Source: Nitrospira sp.
GTDB taxonomy: Bacteria > Nitrospirota > Nitrospiria > Nitrospirales > Nitrospiraceae
Assembly (NCBI GenBank): GCA_024998625.1
Contig: JACOEL010000008.1
Coordinates: forward strand, 1 to 64,000
Length of the DNA: 64,000 nt
Direction: 5' to 3'
A program made the translations under genes and the position numbers. The notes beneath the pieces are model-generated. The model ran no database searches, was not told the DNA's origin, and saw only the letters and a program-made list of their open reading frames with translations. Shown here piece by piece: positions 42,763 to 51,570 of this stretch (position 1 is its first letter; each line of letters starts with the position of its first letter).

Positions 42763-43133
42763 GATTCAGGCCTCTTGAACGTTGATGGAGCAAGAGGAGT
42801 GCCATCCGAACATCGTCGCAGGGGTGGACGGCAAAGGGAGGTCTAAGAGCCTATCGCTGATGGCACGATGAGAGAAATCTCTGCACCTTGGCTATTTGCT
42901 ATAAGCCATAAGCTCTTTGTTGCTCTGTGGCGTTCCGCTACAGAACTTAGGCGCCGGCTGTAGCAGGACACCCCCCCCATAAACTACACGAGGAGAGGGC
43001 CTATGACCGATGGCCGTCCTGTCAGCGAAATCCTCCGTTCCAGAAGCCATACGCTAAATGCCACTCGCTCCCTTCTGCTTGGCATCGGCCTTGCTGATGT
43101 TGGTATAGAGTAGAAATGTTGAGCGGAGGTGTA
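42763..43133. other. 371-base stretch with repeat fragments
   Basis: This spacer between divergent genes contains GCTATAAGCCATAAGCTC near 42895 and CCATACGCTAAATGCCAC near 43048. Both relate to the GGCGTATAGC repeat family, and an eight-base run of C lies near 42974. It should hold promoters for both operons. No gene was supported. Confidence 0.45.
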
Positions 43134-43634
43134 ATGGCCGATCGTCTGTTCACAAAAATCCTGGTGCCGGTGGATTTTTCTCCCTGCTCCGAAGAAGCCT
43201 TCCGGGTTGCGCTTTCGTTTGCAAAATCGTATCAAGCGGAGGTGCTCCTGCTGCATGTCGTCGATACCAAGAGTTTAGACGCGCTGAATCGCCTCGGGCT
43301 GGCACCTGCCACTGAAGCCGCGAAACAAAAAAAGCAGCTGCATCATTTCGCCCGCCTCAATGCCCGGCAACTGCTGGCCAAGGATGAGGCGAAGGGCGTG
43401 ACGATCCGACGGTTGGTTGCGGACGGCTGTCCCTTCGAGGAAATTGCGCGCACGGCTCGGGTGGAGGGGGTTGATTTGGTGGTCATGGGAAGTTATGGAG
43501 GAGCGTTCGGCGGGGTCGATAAGATTTTCTTCGGTAGCACGGCGGAAAAGGTTGTCAGGACGGCCGGGTGTCCTGTATTGACGGTGCCGCTCCCCGTGAA
43601 ACGGACGAAAGTGAAAACGGGCAAGAGTTTATAA
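43134..43634 (+). CDS. Universal stress protein, single domain
   Basis: The 166-residue UspA protein begins MADRLFTKILVPVDFSPCSE. Its ATP-site pattern is GSYGGAFGGVDKIFFGSTAE, with G-x2-G replaced by an extended glycine segment, so ATP binding may differ. GCGGAGGTG precedes the ATG at 43134. The cupredoxin gene follows 11 bases later, so it heads a Usp-cupredoxin-Usp operon. Confidence 0.88.
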   Translation: MADRLFTKILVPVDFSPCSEEAFRVALSFAKSYQAEVLLLHVVDTKSLDALNRLGLAPATEAAKQKKQLHHFARLNARQLLAKDEAKGVTIRRLVADGCPFEEIARTARVEGVDLVVMGSYGGAFGGVDKIFFGSTAEKVVRTAGCPVLTVPLPVKRTKVKTGKSL

Positions 43635-43645
43635 TGGAGGTCACT

Positions 43646-44074
43646 ATGGGTGTGAGGAAGGTGTCGGACTCGTTGAGCGGAGGACGGGCATGGTTGGCGG
43701 CTTGTTTCGTCCTGGCCCTCTGTTCGCAGGGTGGGGCGCAGGCGGAGCAGCGGATCGAAGTGACGATCAAGGACTCCGTCTTTGTCACCAAACAGATGCC
43801 ACTCCGGCTGGGGGTGGCGACAGTCATTGCCATCGCCAATCAGGATCAGGTGCGCCATGATTTCGGCTCGACCATGTTCGAGGGCATTCCGACGCGCGTC
43901 GAGTCCGGCGGGATCGTGTCGTACGGCAAGCAGATCGGCGGATTGTTTTTGGATGCGAAGAAGGAAGCCATTGTTCGCTTTACCATGGAGCGGCCGGGCC
44001 GGCATGAGTTCCGCTGTTCCATCCATCCGAACATGAAGGGCGAACTGCTCCTGTTGAACGTGGAGGCGGTCTAA
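43646..44074 (+). CDS. Exported cupredoxin-like copper protein
   Basis: The 142-residue protein has a signal peptide ending near GAQA and a single cupredoxin domain. The likely type 1 copper ligands are His in VRHDFG and the C-terminal cluster Cys-His-Met in RCSIHPNMKG, the same order as in plastocyanin and azurin. It could carry electrons or bind copper in the periplasm. The start at 43646 (MGVRKV) is chosen because GGAGGTCACT precedes it; ATG 43634 is also in frame. It lies between two Usp genes. Confidence 0.8.
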   Translation: MGVRKVSDSLSGGRAWLAACFVLALCSQGGAQAEQRIEVTIKDSVFVTKQMPLRLGVATVIAIANQDQVRHDFGSTMFEGIPTRVESGGIVSYGKQIGGLFLDAKKEAIVRFTMERPGRHEFRCSIHPNMKGELLLLNVEAV

Positions 44075-44077
44075 GTC

Positions 44078-45013
44078 ATGCCTCTGATCAAGCGAGTGCT
44101 CTTTGCCACGGATTTTTCGGCCTGTGCGGACCGCGCCTTGGGTTATGCCTTGGCGATGGCGTCGGCCTGGAAGGCGGAGCTCTGTGTGATGACGGTCCTG
44201 GAGCTCTATCCGGGGATGGATCCGGACTATACCGTCAACAAAATGTACCTGGATCACTTGCGCTCCGAGGCCAGCCGTCAGTTGGCGACAGTGGAGGCAC
44301 GCGCCAAGGCGGCCGGGCAGCCGGTCACGATACGCATCGAAACCGGCATTCCGAGCCAGGCGGTCCAGACCGTCGCCCAAACGATCGGCGCGGACCTGTT
44401 GGTGGTCGGTACCCATGGGCGCACCGGATTGGACCATGTCCTGATCGGCAGCACGGCGGAGCGGGTCGTTCGTATGGCGCCTTGCCCGGTCCTGGCGGTG
44501 AAGGCCGAGAAGGGCGGGATGGCTGTGCCCGCGATGACGAACCTCAAACGGATCGTGGTGCCCATCGATCTCTCGGCCTGTTCGCTGGATGCGTTGGAAT
44601 ATGCCGTCCAGTTTGCCAAACCGTTCGGAGCGTCCATCACGATTCTGCATGCCATGGAGCCGGTGGCGTATGGATTGGATTTCAGTTTGAGCCATGCAAA
44701 GGAGTGGAAGGAGCAGCGGGCCTATCTGGAGAAGCGCCTCACCGTGCTGGTTTCTTGTCTGCAAGCGCAGGGTCTGCAAGCCGATCATGTCCTGAAACCG
44801 GGACTGCCCGCGGATTCGATCGCATCCTACGTCACGCAGCAAGGGTACGATGTGATGATCATGGGGACGCACGGACGGCGTGGCATCTCCCATGTCCTCG
44901 TCGGCAGCATTGCCGGCGCGATGCTGCGTCATGCGCCTTGTCCTGTGCTCACGGTGCGGCAGTTCAATTTCGGCGCGGACTATCGCCGTGTCGTGCCACT
45001 CGGGGAAACGTAA
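44078..45013 (+). CDS. Universal stress protein, two Usp domains
   Basis: The 311-residue protein has two UspA domains, each with the ATP-binding motif: GTHGRTGLDHVLIGSTAERV and GTHGRRGISHVLVGSIAGAM. It starts three bases after the cupredoxin stop codon. The two halves begin with LFATDFSAC and IVVPIDLSAC, the usual first strand of a Usp fold. Co-transcription with a copper protein suggests a link to redox or copper stress, which is inference. Confidence 0.9.
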   Translation: MPLIKRVLFATDFSACADRALGYALAMASAWKAELCVMTVLELYPGMDPDYTVNKMYLDHLRSEASRQLATVEARAKAAGQPVTIRIETGIPSQAVQTVAQTIGADLLVVGTHGRTGLDHVLIGSTAERVVRMAPCPVLAVKAEKGGMAVPAMTNLKRIVVPIDLSACSLDALEYAVQFAKPFGASITILHAMEPVAYGLDFSLSHAKEWKEQRAYLEKRLTVLVSCLQAQGLQADHVLKPGLPADSIASYVTQQGYDVMIMGTHGRRGISHVLVGSIAGAMLRHAPCPVLTVRQFNFGADYRRVVPLGET

Positions 45014-45042
45014 TCGGTGAGCATGTCGTAAAGGAGTCCCCC

Positions 45043-45267
45043 ATGAAGCCCAAAGTAAAAAAGCCGTCCGCTTCGCAATCGAAAGCTCGGGTGGTTAGGC
45101 CCTCCGTGACGAATCCCATCGAACTGCCGGACGGCATGTGGGAGCGGATCAATCAGAAGGCCTTCGAATTGTGGCGAGATCGGGGATGCCGCGAAGGCTA
45201 CGCGCTTCAGGATTGGCTGGATGCCGAAGCGGCCGTCATGGAGGAGATTCATGAAGCTCGCGAATGA
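45043..45267 (+). CDS. DUF2934-like small protein
   Basis: The 74-residue protein starts with a basic, disordered stretch and ends in a helical motif, AFELWRDRGCREGYALQDWL then EAAVMEE, close to the DUF2934 pattern of small proteins in soil and nitrifying bacteria. Their role is unknown. AAGGAGT precedes the start. Its end overlaps the next gene by 17 bases in another frame, so both are probably co-translated. Confidence 0.65.
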   Translation: MKPKVKKPSASQSKARVVRPSVTNPIELPDGMWERINQKAFELWRDRGCREGYALQDWLDAEAAVMEEIHEARE

Positions 45268-46621
45268 ACGGGTCGTCGGGCGATCGGTGCCGCTGCCGAA
45301 GGAGCTGGACATCATTCTGATGCGTCTCGATCGCCTGTCGATGATGCAGGGTTTTGCCCAACAGCGCCGGATTGCCTTCGCGCGTGCCTTGCAAGTGTAC
45401 GTTGAATTGGGCAGCCAGGCGCCCCTGTCGCCGTTGCCGGAAGAAGTCGAGCTGGCCGATCTGTTGCTCTATGCGGACTTCTACCCGGAAGATGGCCAGC
45501 TGACCTTGATCGAGCAGCTCCGTGACGTCATCACTGAGCATATTCCGGAGGAAGAGCGCGTGTGGCTGGACCCGCTCAAACATTCCTATATGGATCTCGT
45601 CGAATTGCTGCCGCAGGAGATCGGAAAGGAACGGCGGAAGCTACGGTCGATCGGAAACGGCCGCCTGTACGAGGTGCCGCCCGACAGCCTGGGGCCGGAC
45701 GCAGAAAGCGGACAGGTACTGTTGACCAGACTCGTTCGGGAACCGGGTGATCCTGAAAGTCCCTTGGCGGTGTTGGCTGGGCCGGTCTTGATGTTGTCGG
45801 CGGAGGATGCCAGGGCACTCTACGAGACGACCGGCGAGGAGCGCCGTGAGATGGAAGTCGTCGGGGGCTCATTTGAGCTGGGCGATTGGCCGGAATTTTC
45901 CAAGCGGTTCGGTCATCTGCTCTTGCGGAATTTTGCACGCATGCGCCTGGCGGCGCTGGTCGAGGCGGTGAGGGAGATTCGTTATCGGACCACTGCAGGC
46001 GCCCCCTACTTCTACGTCATGGCTCTGTATGAACATCACGAGTTCACGTTTATCACCGGAGGCATGGCTGAGCTGGAGGGGTGGAAAGAGGAAGCTCCGG
46101 TTCGTTCCGCCGGTGCGACGGCTTCCGGAAAACTCCGACGCTTCGTTCAGGGGAACAATGAGGCAGCGGCGGGAGCAAGCTCGACAGCCAGGGTGACCGT
46201 GACGGCCACGGAACTGTTTCTTGAATGCGATTCGCGGGAGCGGCTTGATACGGTCAAACATCGTTTGGCGGCCGCCTTCGGGTTTTCGCTGCACTTCCGT
46301 GGTGAAGCGGTTCAACCGCCGATGCGGCAGGTGACGCAGGCGGAGTTGTCCGCCGCAGAGCCGTTGACGGTGGTGGTCACGGATGCAGAAGATCGCACCT
46401 TGATGAATGCCTTCTTGGAAACCGTCTATCTGGAATGGGCCGACCGTGAGTCTCCCGCACTTGGCGGTGAAACTCCTCGGCATGTGATGACGAGTCAGGC
46501 CGGGCGCGCTCAGGTGGCGGCGCTCATCGATGAGATGGAACGGAACGATTTCGGCCGCCTTCGGAGCGGTGTCCCGGCTTTCGATTACGACAAGCTTCGT
46601 GCGCATGTGGGACTCTGCTGA
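45251..46621 (+). CDS. Large unknown protein downstream of the Usp operon
   Basis: The 456-residue protein starts inside the DUF2934-like gene, with GGAGGAGATTC before ATG 45251. N-terminal helices (ELDIILMRLDRLSMMQGFAQ) are followed by mixed alpha/beta sequence. Near the end, EWADRESPALGGETPRHVMT then QVAALIDEME resembles a PALGGxTP motif seen in the C-termini of several poorly known bacterial families and DUF2384-type proteins. No catalytic motif was recognised. Confidence 0.6.
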   Translation: MKLANERVVGRSVPLPKELDIILMRLDRLSMMQGFAQQRRIAFARALQVYVELGSQAPLSPLPEEVELADLLLYADFYPEDGQLTLIEQLRDVITEHIPEEERVWLDPLKHSYMDLVELLPQEIGKERRKLRSIGNGRLYEVPPDSLGPDAESGQVLLTRLVREPGDPESPLAVLAGPVLMLSAEDARALYETTGEERREMEVVGGSFELGDWPEFSKRFGHLLLRNFARMRLAALVEAVREIRYRTTAGAPYFYVMALYEHHEFTFITGGMAELEGWKEEAPVRSAGATASGKLRRFVQGNNEAAAGASSTARVTVTATELFLECDSRERLDTVKHRLAAAFGFSLHFRGEAVQPPMRQVTQAELSAAEPLTVVVTDAEDRTLMNAFLETVYLEWADRESPALGGETPRHVMTSQAGRAQVAALIDEMERNDFGRLRSGVPAFDYDKLRAHVGLC

Positions 46622-46770
46622 CGTTGATCCGTGAAGCGTATCTCGACAGGCATCTGAGCTGATAGTTGATGGCGGGAAAGAAGAGCGTATGGCTGATGGA
46701 TGAAGGCAGAACGCCACGGGTTGCCGTCGTTCTCAACTATACGCCCTAAGCAATACGCTATTAGCTCCTG
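46622..46770. repeat. Composite intergenic repeat
   Basis: Begins with GTGAAGCGTATCTCG (46630-46644), a member of the 48783 hairpin family, then GAGCTGATAGTTGATGGCGG through CAATACGCTATTAGCTCC, a second copy of the element at 13033-13192. It lies just upstream of the formate dehydrogenase operon. Confidence 0.55.
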
Positions 46771-46811
46771 CTTTGCACCGAGATACGAACGACGAGGGAA
46801 AAGTGGCGAAC

Positions 46812-47261
46812 ATGACGCCGCAGCTGAGTGAAATTCTCGCACAGGTTGTGGAGAGACCGCCCAATATTCTCAAGGCTCTGCTGGCTCTGCAGGAGCGACT
46901 CGGGCATGTGCCGACAGAGGCGGTGTCAGACATCGCCCATGCGTTGGGCGTCCCCGCTGCGCAAGTCGCCGGGGTGCTTTCCTACTATCCCGATTTGCGC
47001 CTGACAGGCTCGGGCCGGCACCTGATCCGTGTCTGCATGGGGGAATCGTGTTACGCCAATGGTTGCGGACGGTTGCTGCGGGAATTACAGGATCGTCTTC
47101 GTGTGGACGTGGGCGAAACGGCTGCCGGCGGAAAATTTACCCTCGATACCATGTCTTGTGCCGGCAACTGCGCGGTGTCTCCCACGGTCACGATCGACCG
47201 CGACCTCTATGGCCGCCTGCTGCCCTCGCAGCTCGATACCTTGCTGGAACGGTACAAGTAG
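46812..47261 (+). CDS. fdsG: Formate dehydrogenase gamma subunit (NuoE-like)
   Basis: The 149-residue protein is a NuoE-like thioredoxin-fold [2Fe-2S] subunit, with cluster Cys in VCMGESC and SCAGNCAVSP. It would pass electrons within a cytoplasmic NAD-dependent dehydrogenase. It is followed two bases later by a NuoF-like subunit and then the Mo catalytic subunit, the FdsG-FdsB-FdsA order. ATG 46812 is used; GTG 46803 just upstream is possible. Confidence 0.88.
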   Translation: MTPQLSEILAQVVERPPNILKALLALQERLGHVPTEAVSDIAHALGVPAAQVAGVLSYYPDLRLTGSGRHLIRVCMGESCYANGCGRLLRELQDRLRVDVGETAAGGKFTLDTMSCAGNCAVSPTVTIDRDLYGRLLPSQLDTLLERYK

Positions 47262-47262
47262 C

Positions 47263-48759
47263 ATGAGTACGGCCACCAGGCTTTACCTGTCCAACGATAC
47301 ATCGTCACGGGCTGCGGGGGCCGGTGTGCTGGCCGATGCCTGGTCGGAACATCCTGAGGTCCAGCTCATTCGCGTCTCCTCGCGTGGTGCGTTTTTTCTT
47401 GAACCGATGGTGGAGCGCGAGAGTCCCGCCGGCCGTGTCGCCTGGTTCAATGTCACGGCTCAGGATCTGCCGCGCATTCTCTCCGGGACAGACGGCACTC
47501 CGGTGCGATCCATTCCTTTTCTTGTCCAGCAAACCAGGTTCACGTTTGCCAACTTTGGCGAGACGGAACCCCTGGCGCTCGATGAATATCAGGCGCGCGG
47601 CGGCCTGTCCGGCCTGGAGACGGCCTTACGGATCGGCCCTGAGGCGATCATCGAAGAGTTGCGGGTGTCGCAGTTGCGTGGCCGGGGCGGAGCGGCCTTT
47701 CCGGTCTGGAACAAGTGGAAGGTGGCGCAACAGGCGCGGGCCGACCGGAAGTACGTGGTCGCCAATGCCGACGAAGGCGACGCGGGAACCTATTGCGACC
47801 GGATGATTCTCGAAGGCGACCCGTTCCGTTTGCTGGAGGGCATGTTGATCTGCGCGAGAGCCATCGGAGCCGGCCAGGGATATGTGTATTGCCGGCAGGA
47901 GTATCCGGCGGCTGCGAAGACGTTACGCGCGGCCATTCAGAAGGCGGATGAAGCGGAGTTGTTGGAGTTGGACGGTGAACCGTTTCCGATCGAAGTCGTG
48001 GAGGGCGCCGGTTCGTATGTCTGTGGAGAGGAAACGGCGCTCCTTGAGTCGCTTGAAGGGAAGAGGGGTGTGGTGCGGGCGAGACCTCCCTATCCTGCGC
48101 AGTCCGGCCTGTATGGACGACCGACGATCGTCAGCAACGTGCTGACCTTTGCGACCATCCCGAACATTCTTTCGCGCGGCGGCGCCTGGCATGCGGCGCT
48201 CGGCACGGAGCAGTCGCGCGGCACCATGGCATTACAACTCGGCGGGCGGGTGAAACATCCCGGGTTGGTCGAGGTGCCGTTCGGATTGAGTCTGCATCAG
48301 ATTCTGGAACAATTCGGCGGAGGCATGGCGCCCGGATCGCGCTTCAAGGCCGTGCAGGTCGGGGGACCGCTCGGAAGTCTCTTTCCGGCCTCCCAGATGG
48401 ACATTCCGATTTGTTACGACGCCTTTGCGAAGGCCGGTGCGGTGTTGGGGCATGGAGGCATCGTGGTCTACGACCACGAGACCGATATGGTGGATCTGGC
48501 GCGGCATTTTATGGCGTTTACCGCCGACGAATCCTGCGGGAAATGTACGCCCTGCCGCATCGGATCGGTGCGGGGTCGTGAAATTCTCGAACGGATTCAG
48601 GCCGGGAGCGGCACCATCGAGGATCTGGCGCTGTTGCACGATTTAGGCGACACGATGAAAATCGCCAGTCTCTGCGCCCTCGGCGGGCGCGCGTCCTATC
48701 CGGTGCTGACGGCAATCGAACATTTTCCGGCTGAGTTTCGAGCCAAGCTGAGGGTGTGA
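47263..48759 (+). CDS. fdsB: Formate dehydrogenase beta subunit (NuoF-like)
   Basis: The 498-residue diaphorase subunit holds FMN, NAD and a 4Fe-4S cluster. N-terminal ~110 residues form a ferredoxin/Trx-like domain. Then come GRGGAAFPVWNKW (NAD/FMN site), GAGSYVCGEETALLESLEGK, and the cluster loop SCGKCTPCRIG with a fourth Cys in SLCALGG. It passes electrons from formate to NAD+. The start at 47263 is close-coupled to fdsG; the frame is open further upstream, but that part overlaps fdsG. Confidence 0.92.
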   Translation: MSTATRLYLSNDTSSRAAGAGVLADAWSEHPEVQLIRVSSRGAFFLEPMVERESPAGRVAWFNVTAQDLPRILSGTDGTPVRSIPFLVQQTRFTFANFGETEPLALDEYQARGGLSGLETALRIGPEAIIEELRVSQLRGRGGAAFPVWNKWKVAQQARADRKYVVANADEGDAGTYCDRMILEGDPFRLLEGMLICARAIGAGQGYVYCRQEYPAAAKTLRAAIQKADEAELLELDGEPFPIEVVEGAGSYVCGEETALLESLEGKRGVVRARPPYPAQSGLYGRPTIVSNVLTFATIPNILSRGGAWHAALGTEQSRGTMALQLGGRVKHPGLVEVPFGLSLHQILEQFGGGMAPGSRFKAVQVGGPLGSLFPASQMDIPICYDAFAKAGAVLGHGGIVVYDHETDMVDLARHFMAFTADESCGKCTPCRIGSVRGREILERIQAGSGTIEDLALLHDLGDTMKIASLCALGGRASYPVLTAIEHFPAEFRAKLRV

Positions 48760-48782
48760 GGCGTTGTTCGTGAACTGTGAAA

Positions 48783-48814
48783 CGTATCTCGTGAAGCGCT
48801 GTTCACGAGATACG
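48783..48814. repeat. Perfect 13-bp hairpin between fdsB and fdsA
   Basis: CGTATCTCGTGAA (48783-48795) and TTCACGAGATACG (48802-48814) form a perfect stem with a 6-base loop. The same GTGAAGCGTATCTCG word recurs at 1686, 16126 and 46630. Inside the operon it could set subunit ratios by limiting read-through or protecting the message. Confidence 0.6.
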
Positions 48815-48846
48815 CGAGACGAACGACGAGATATGGAGCCATCCGC

Positions 48847-51570
48847 GTGAAGCTGCAAATCAATGGGCGCTTGGTCATGGCGTCGGCGGGCGACACGATT
48901 TACGGCGCGGCGAAAAAGGCCGGGATCGCGATTCCCGGGTTCTGTTCGTCGGACCAGTTGGCTCCGTTCGGCTCCTGCCGGCTCTGCCTCTGCGAGGTTG
49001 AGGGCCAGAGTGGCTTGCCTGCCTCCTGCACGACTCCGGTGCGTGAGGGCATGGTGGTCCACACGGAGAGCGAGCGGCTGAATCGGCTCCGGCGGAACAT
49101 TGTCGAACTTTATTTGTCCGAGCAACCGGTTGGGGATCGGGCTCCGGAATCCCTGCAATGGTTGGCCAAGTCGCTGGGGCTTCGACAGGTGCGGTATCCG
49201 CAGCCCTCCCACCGGCTGGATGTCGTCGATCGCTCCAATCCCTTTTTCACCTTCGACAATGCGGCCTGTATTTCCTGCGCCCGCTGCGTACGTGCCTGCG
49301 ATGAGATTCAGGGGACCCATGCGCTGACGATGCTCCATCGCGGCTTCATGAGCAGGCCGGCAGCGGGTGCTGCGTCGTTGATTGGGGAGGCGTCCGGGTT
49401 TGCGTCCTCGAACTGCGTCTCCTGCGGCGCCTGCGTGAAGGAATGTCCCACCGGGGCCCTGATGGAGAAAACTGTCGCCGAGCAGGGGCCGCCCGAACGG
49501 ACCGTGCGTACCACTTGCGCCTATTGCGGTGTCGGCTGCGCGTTGGACGCGGGAGTGCGCGACGGCAACGTCGTGAGCATGGTGCCTGCCGATGACGGCC
49601 CGTCCAATCAGGGGCATGCCTGCATGAAGGGGCGATTCGGTTGGACGTACAACTATGCGCCCGACCGGTTGCGCACGCCGCTGCTTCGGCAGGGCAACAA
49701 GTGGGTGGAGATTTCCTGGCCGGACGCATTGGACCGGATCGCACACGAGTGGGTACGTTTGAAAGACACCTACGGGTCTGATGCGCTGGCGACGATTTCA
49801 TCGAGTCGCGGAACGAACGAAGAAAACTATCTGTTCGGGAAATTCATGCGCTGCGTAGTCGGCAGCAACCATATCGACAACTGCGCGCGGGTCTGCCACA
49901 GCGCGACCGTGACCGGCATGATGGAAACGATCGGCGCGTCGGCGGCGACCAATTCCATTCGGGATCTGGAGCTGGCGAAATTGATCCTGGTGGTCGGGGC
50001 CAATCCCACGGAGTCGCATCCGGTGGTCGGCGCCCGAATCAAACAAGCGGCGCGGCGCGGCGCCGCACTGATCGTGATCGATCCACGGCGCACCGAACTC
50101 GCCCGCCTCGCGGATCTCCATCTGCAACTGCATCCCGGCACCAACGTCGCCCTGTTGAACGGACTCGGGCATATCATCGTAAAGGAAGGGTTGATCGATC
50201 AGGGTTTTGTGCACGACCGCACTCAGGGCTTTGAAGAGTGGGTGAAGGTCGTGGAGTCCTGCACGCCGGACGCCACATCGAAGGTGACCGGAATTCCGGC
50301 TCATCTGATTGCCGAAGCGGCGCGTCGTTATGCCACGAGCGGCGGCTCGATGGCGGTGCATGGTTTGGGCATGACTGAACATCGCTGGGGGAGCCATGGG
50401 GTCATGGCGCTCGTGAATCTGGCGCTGGCCACCGGCAACCTCGGCAAGCCGGGAACCGGTATCAACCCGCTCCGCGGCCAGAATAATGTGCAGGGCGCAT
50501 CGGATGTCGGCTGTCTGCCGACGTATTTCGCCGGCTATCAACCGTTCGACAGCCCCGAACTGGCGGCTGCGCATTTGGCTATCACGGGGCGACCCTTGCC
50601 GACGACGCGTGGGATGAAGACGCCTGACATGTGGGATGCGGCGTTAGCCGGCACACTTAAGAGCCTTTGGATCATCGGGTATGACGTGGCCCAGACGGAT
50701 CCGAATCTCAAGAAGGTGCATGCGGCGCTCAAGAATCTGGAGTTCCTCATCGTGCAGGATTTGTTTCTCAGCGAGACGGCCAAGCTCGCCCACCTGGTGA
50801 TCCCGGGCGCCTCGTTTTTGGAAAAGGATGGGACCTTCACCAATCTGGAGCGGCGTATCCAACGCATTAGAAAAGTGGTGGAACCACCGGACGGCGTCTT
50901 GCCTGATTGGCAGGTGGTCTGTGAGGTCTCGGCGCGGATGGGTTATCCCATGTGGTACGGACATCCGTCCGCCATCATGAATGAGATTGCGCAGCTGGCT
51001 CCGATGTTTGCCGGCGTTTCCTATGATCGACTGGAGGCGGCGGAGGGGGTGCAGTGGCCGGTGCCGTCGAAAGACCATCCCGGAACGTCATTGATGCACG
51101 AACGATCGTTTCCGAAGGGGAAGGCGCAGTTTGTCGCGGTCGATTATCTGCCGCCAGGAGAGGTGCCGTCGGAGAGCTACCCCCTGGTGCTCATCACCGG
51201 ACGTATTCTGCAGCACTATAATTGCGGTGCCCAGACCAGGCGGACAGGGATCATGCAGGTCGTCGATACCGATGTGTTGGAAATACACGCGTCCGATGCG
51301 TCCCGGCTGGATCTTCACGAGGGCGACATCGTCCGGCTCGTGAGCGCCCGCGGCGAAGCCAGATTGCCCGTCATGGTCAGTGATCGGGTCCAACCGGGAG
51401 AACTGTTCACAAGTTTTCACTTCCCCGACACGGATCTGAACGTGTTGCTCTCCTCCAGTGCCGATGAGAGTTCGAAATGTCCGGAGTATAAAGTCTCAAC
51501 GGTGCGAATCGAGAAAGTCCTGCCGGCTGGCACTTCCTCCACCCCCATGCATGTGATGTTGATCACATGA
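48847..51570 (+). CDS. fdsA: Formate dehydrogenase alpha subunit, Mo/W-bis-MGD
   Basis: The 907-residue catalytic subunit oxidises formate to CO2. Order: N-terminal [2Fe-2S] domain (GSCRLCLCEVEG), two ferredoxin clusters (CISCARCVRACDEI, CVSCGACVKECPTG), a 4Fe-4S at CAYCGVGC, then the molybdopterin domains. The Mo ligand is Cys in ARVCHSATVTG (residue ~350), not selenocysteine; no in-frame UGA is needed. The GTG start at 48847 follows ATGGAG. The FNT channel gene overlaps its end by four bases, linking formate uptake to oxidation. An NADH-to-CO2 reduction role cannot be ruled out. Confidence 0.9.
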   Translation: MKLQINGRLVMASAGDTIYGAAKKAGIAIPGFCSSDQLAPFGSCRLCLCEVEGQSGLPASCTTPVREGMVVHTESERLNRLRRNIVELYLSEQPVGDRAPESLQWLAKSLGLRQVRYPQPSHRLDVVDRSNPFFTFDNAACISCARCVRACDEIQGTHALTMLHRGFMSRPAAGAASLIGEASGFASSNCVSCGACVKECPTGALMEKTVAEQGPPERTVRTTCAYCGVGCALDAGVRDGNVVSMVPADDGPSNQGHACMKGRFGWTYNYAPDRLRTPLLRQGNKWVEISWPDALDRIAHEWVRLKDTYGSDALATISSSRGTNEENYLFGKFMRCVVGSNHIDNCARVCHSATVTGMMETIGASAATNSIRDLELAKLILVVGANPTESHPVVGARIKQAARRGAALIVIDPRRTELARLADLHLQLHPGTNVALLNGLGHIIVKEGLIDQGFVHDRTQGFEEWVKVVESCTPDATSKVTGIPAHLIAEAARRYATSGGSMAVHGLGMTEHRWGSHGVMALVNLALATGNLGKPGTGINPLRGQNNVQGASDVGCLPTYFAGYQPFDSPELAAAHLAITGRPLPTTRGMKTPDMWDAALAGTLKSLWIIGYDVAQTDPNLKKVHAALKNLEFLIVQDLFLSETAKLAHLVIPGASFLEKDGTFTNLERRIQRIRKVVEPPDGVLPDWQVVCEVSARMGYPMWYGHPSAIMNEIAQLAPMFAGVSYDRLEAAEGVQWPVPSKDHPGTSLMHERSFPKGKAQFVAVDYLPPGEVPSESYPLVLITGRILQHYNCGAQTRRTGIMQVVDTDVLEIHASDASRLDLHEGDIVRLVSARGEARLPVMVSDRVQPGELFTSFHFPDTDLNVLLSSSADESSKCPEYKVSTVRIEKVLPAGTSSTPMHVMLIT

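Noticed and set aside
43493-44932. A 479-codon frame opposite the Usp-cupredoxin operon
   Set aside because: His/Arg/Gln-rich shadow of three well-supported genes.
49850-49930. Possible selenocysteine in the formate dehydrogenase
   Set aside because: The Mo-ligand codon is TGC (Cys) and the frame has no internal TGA.
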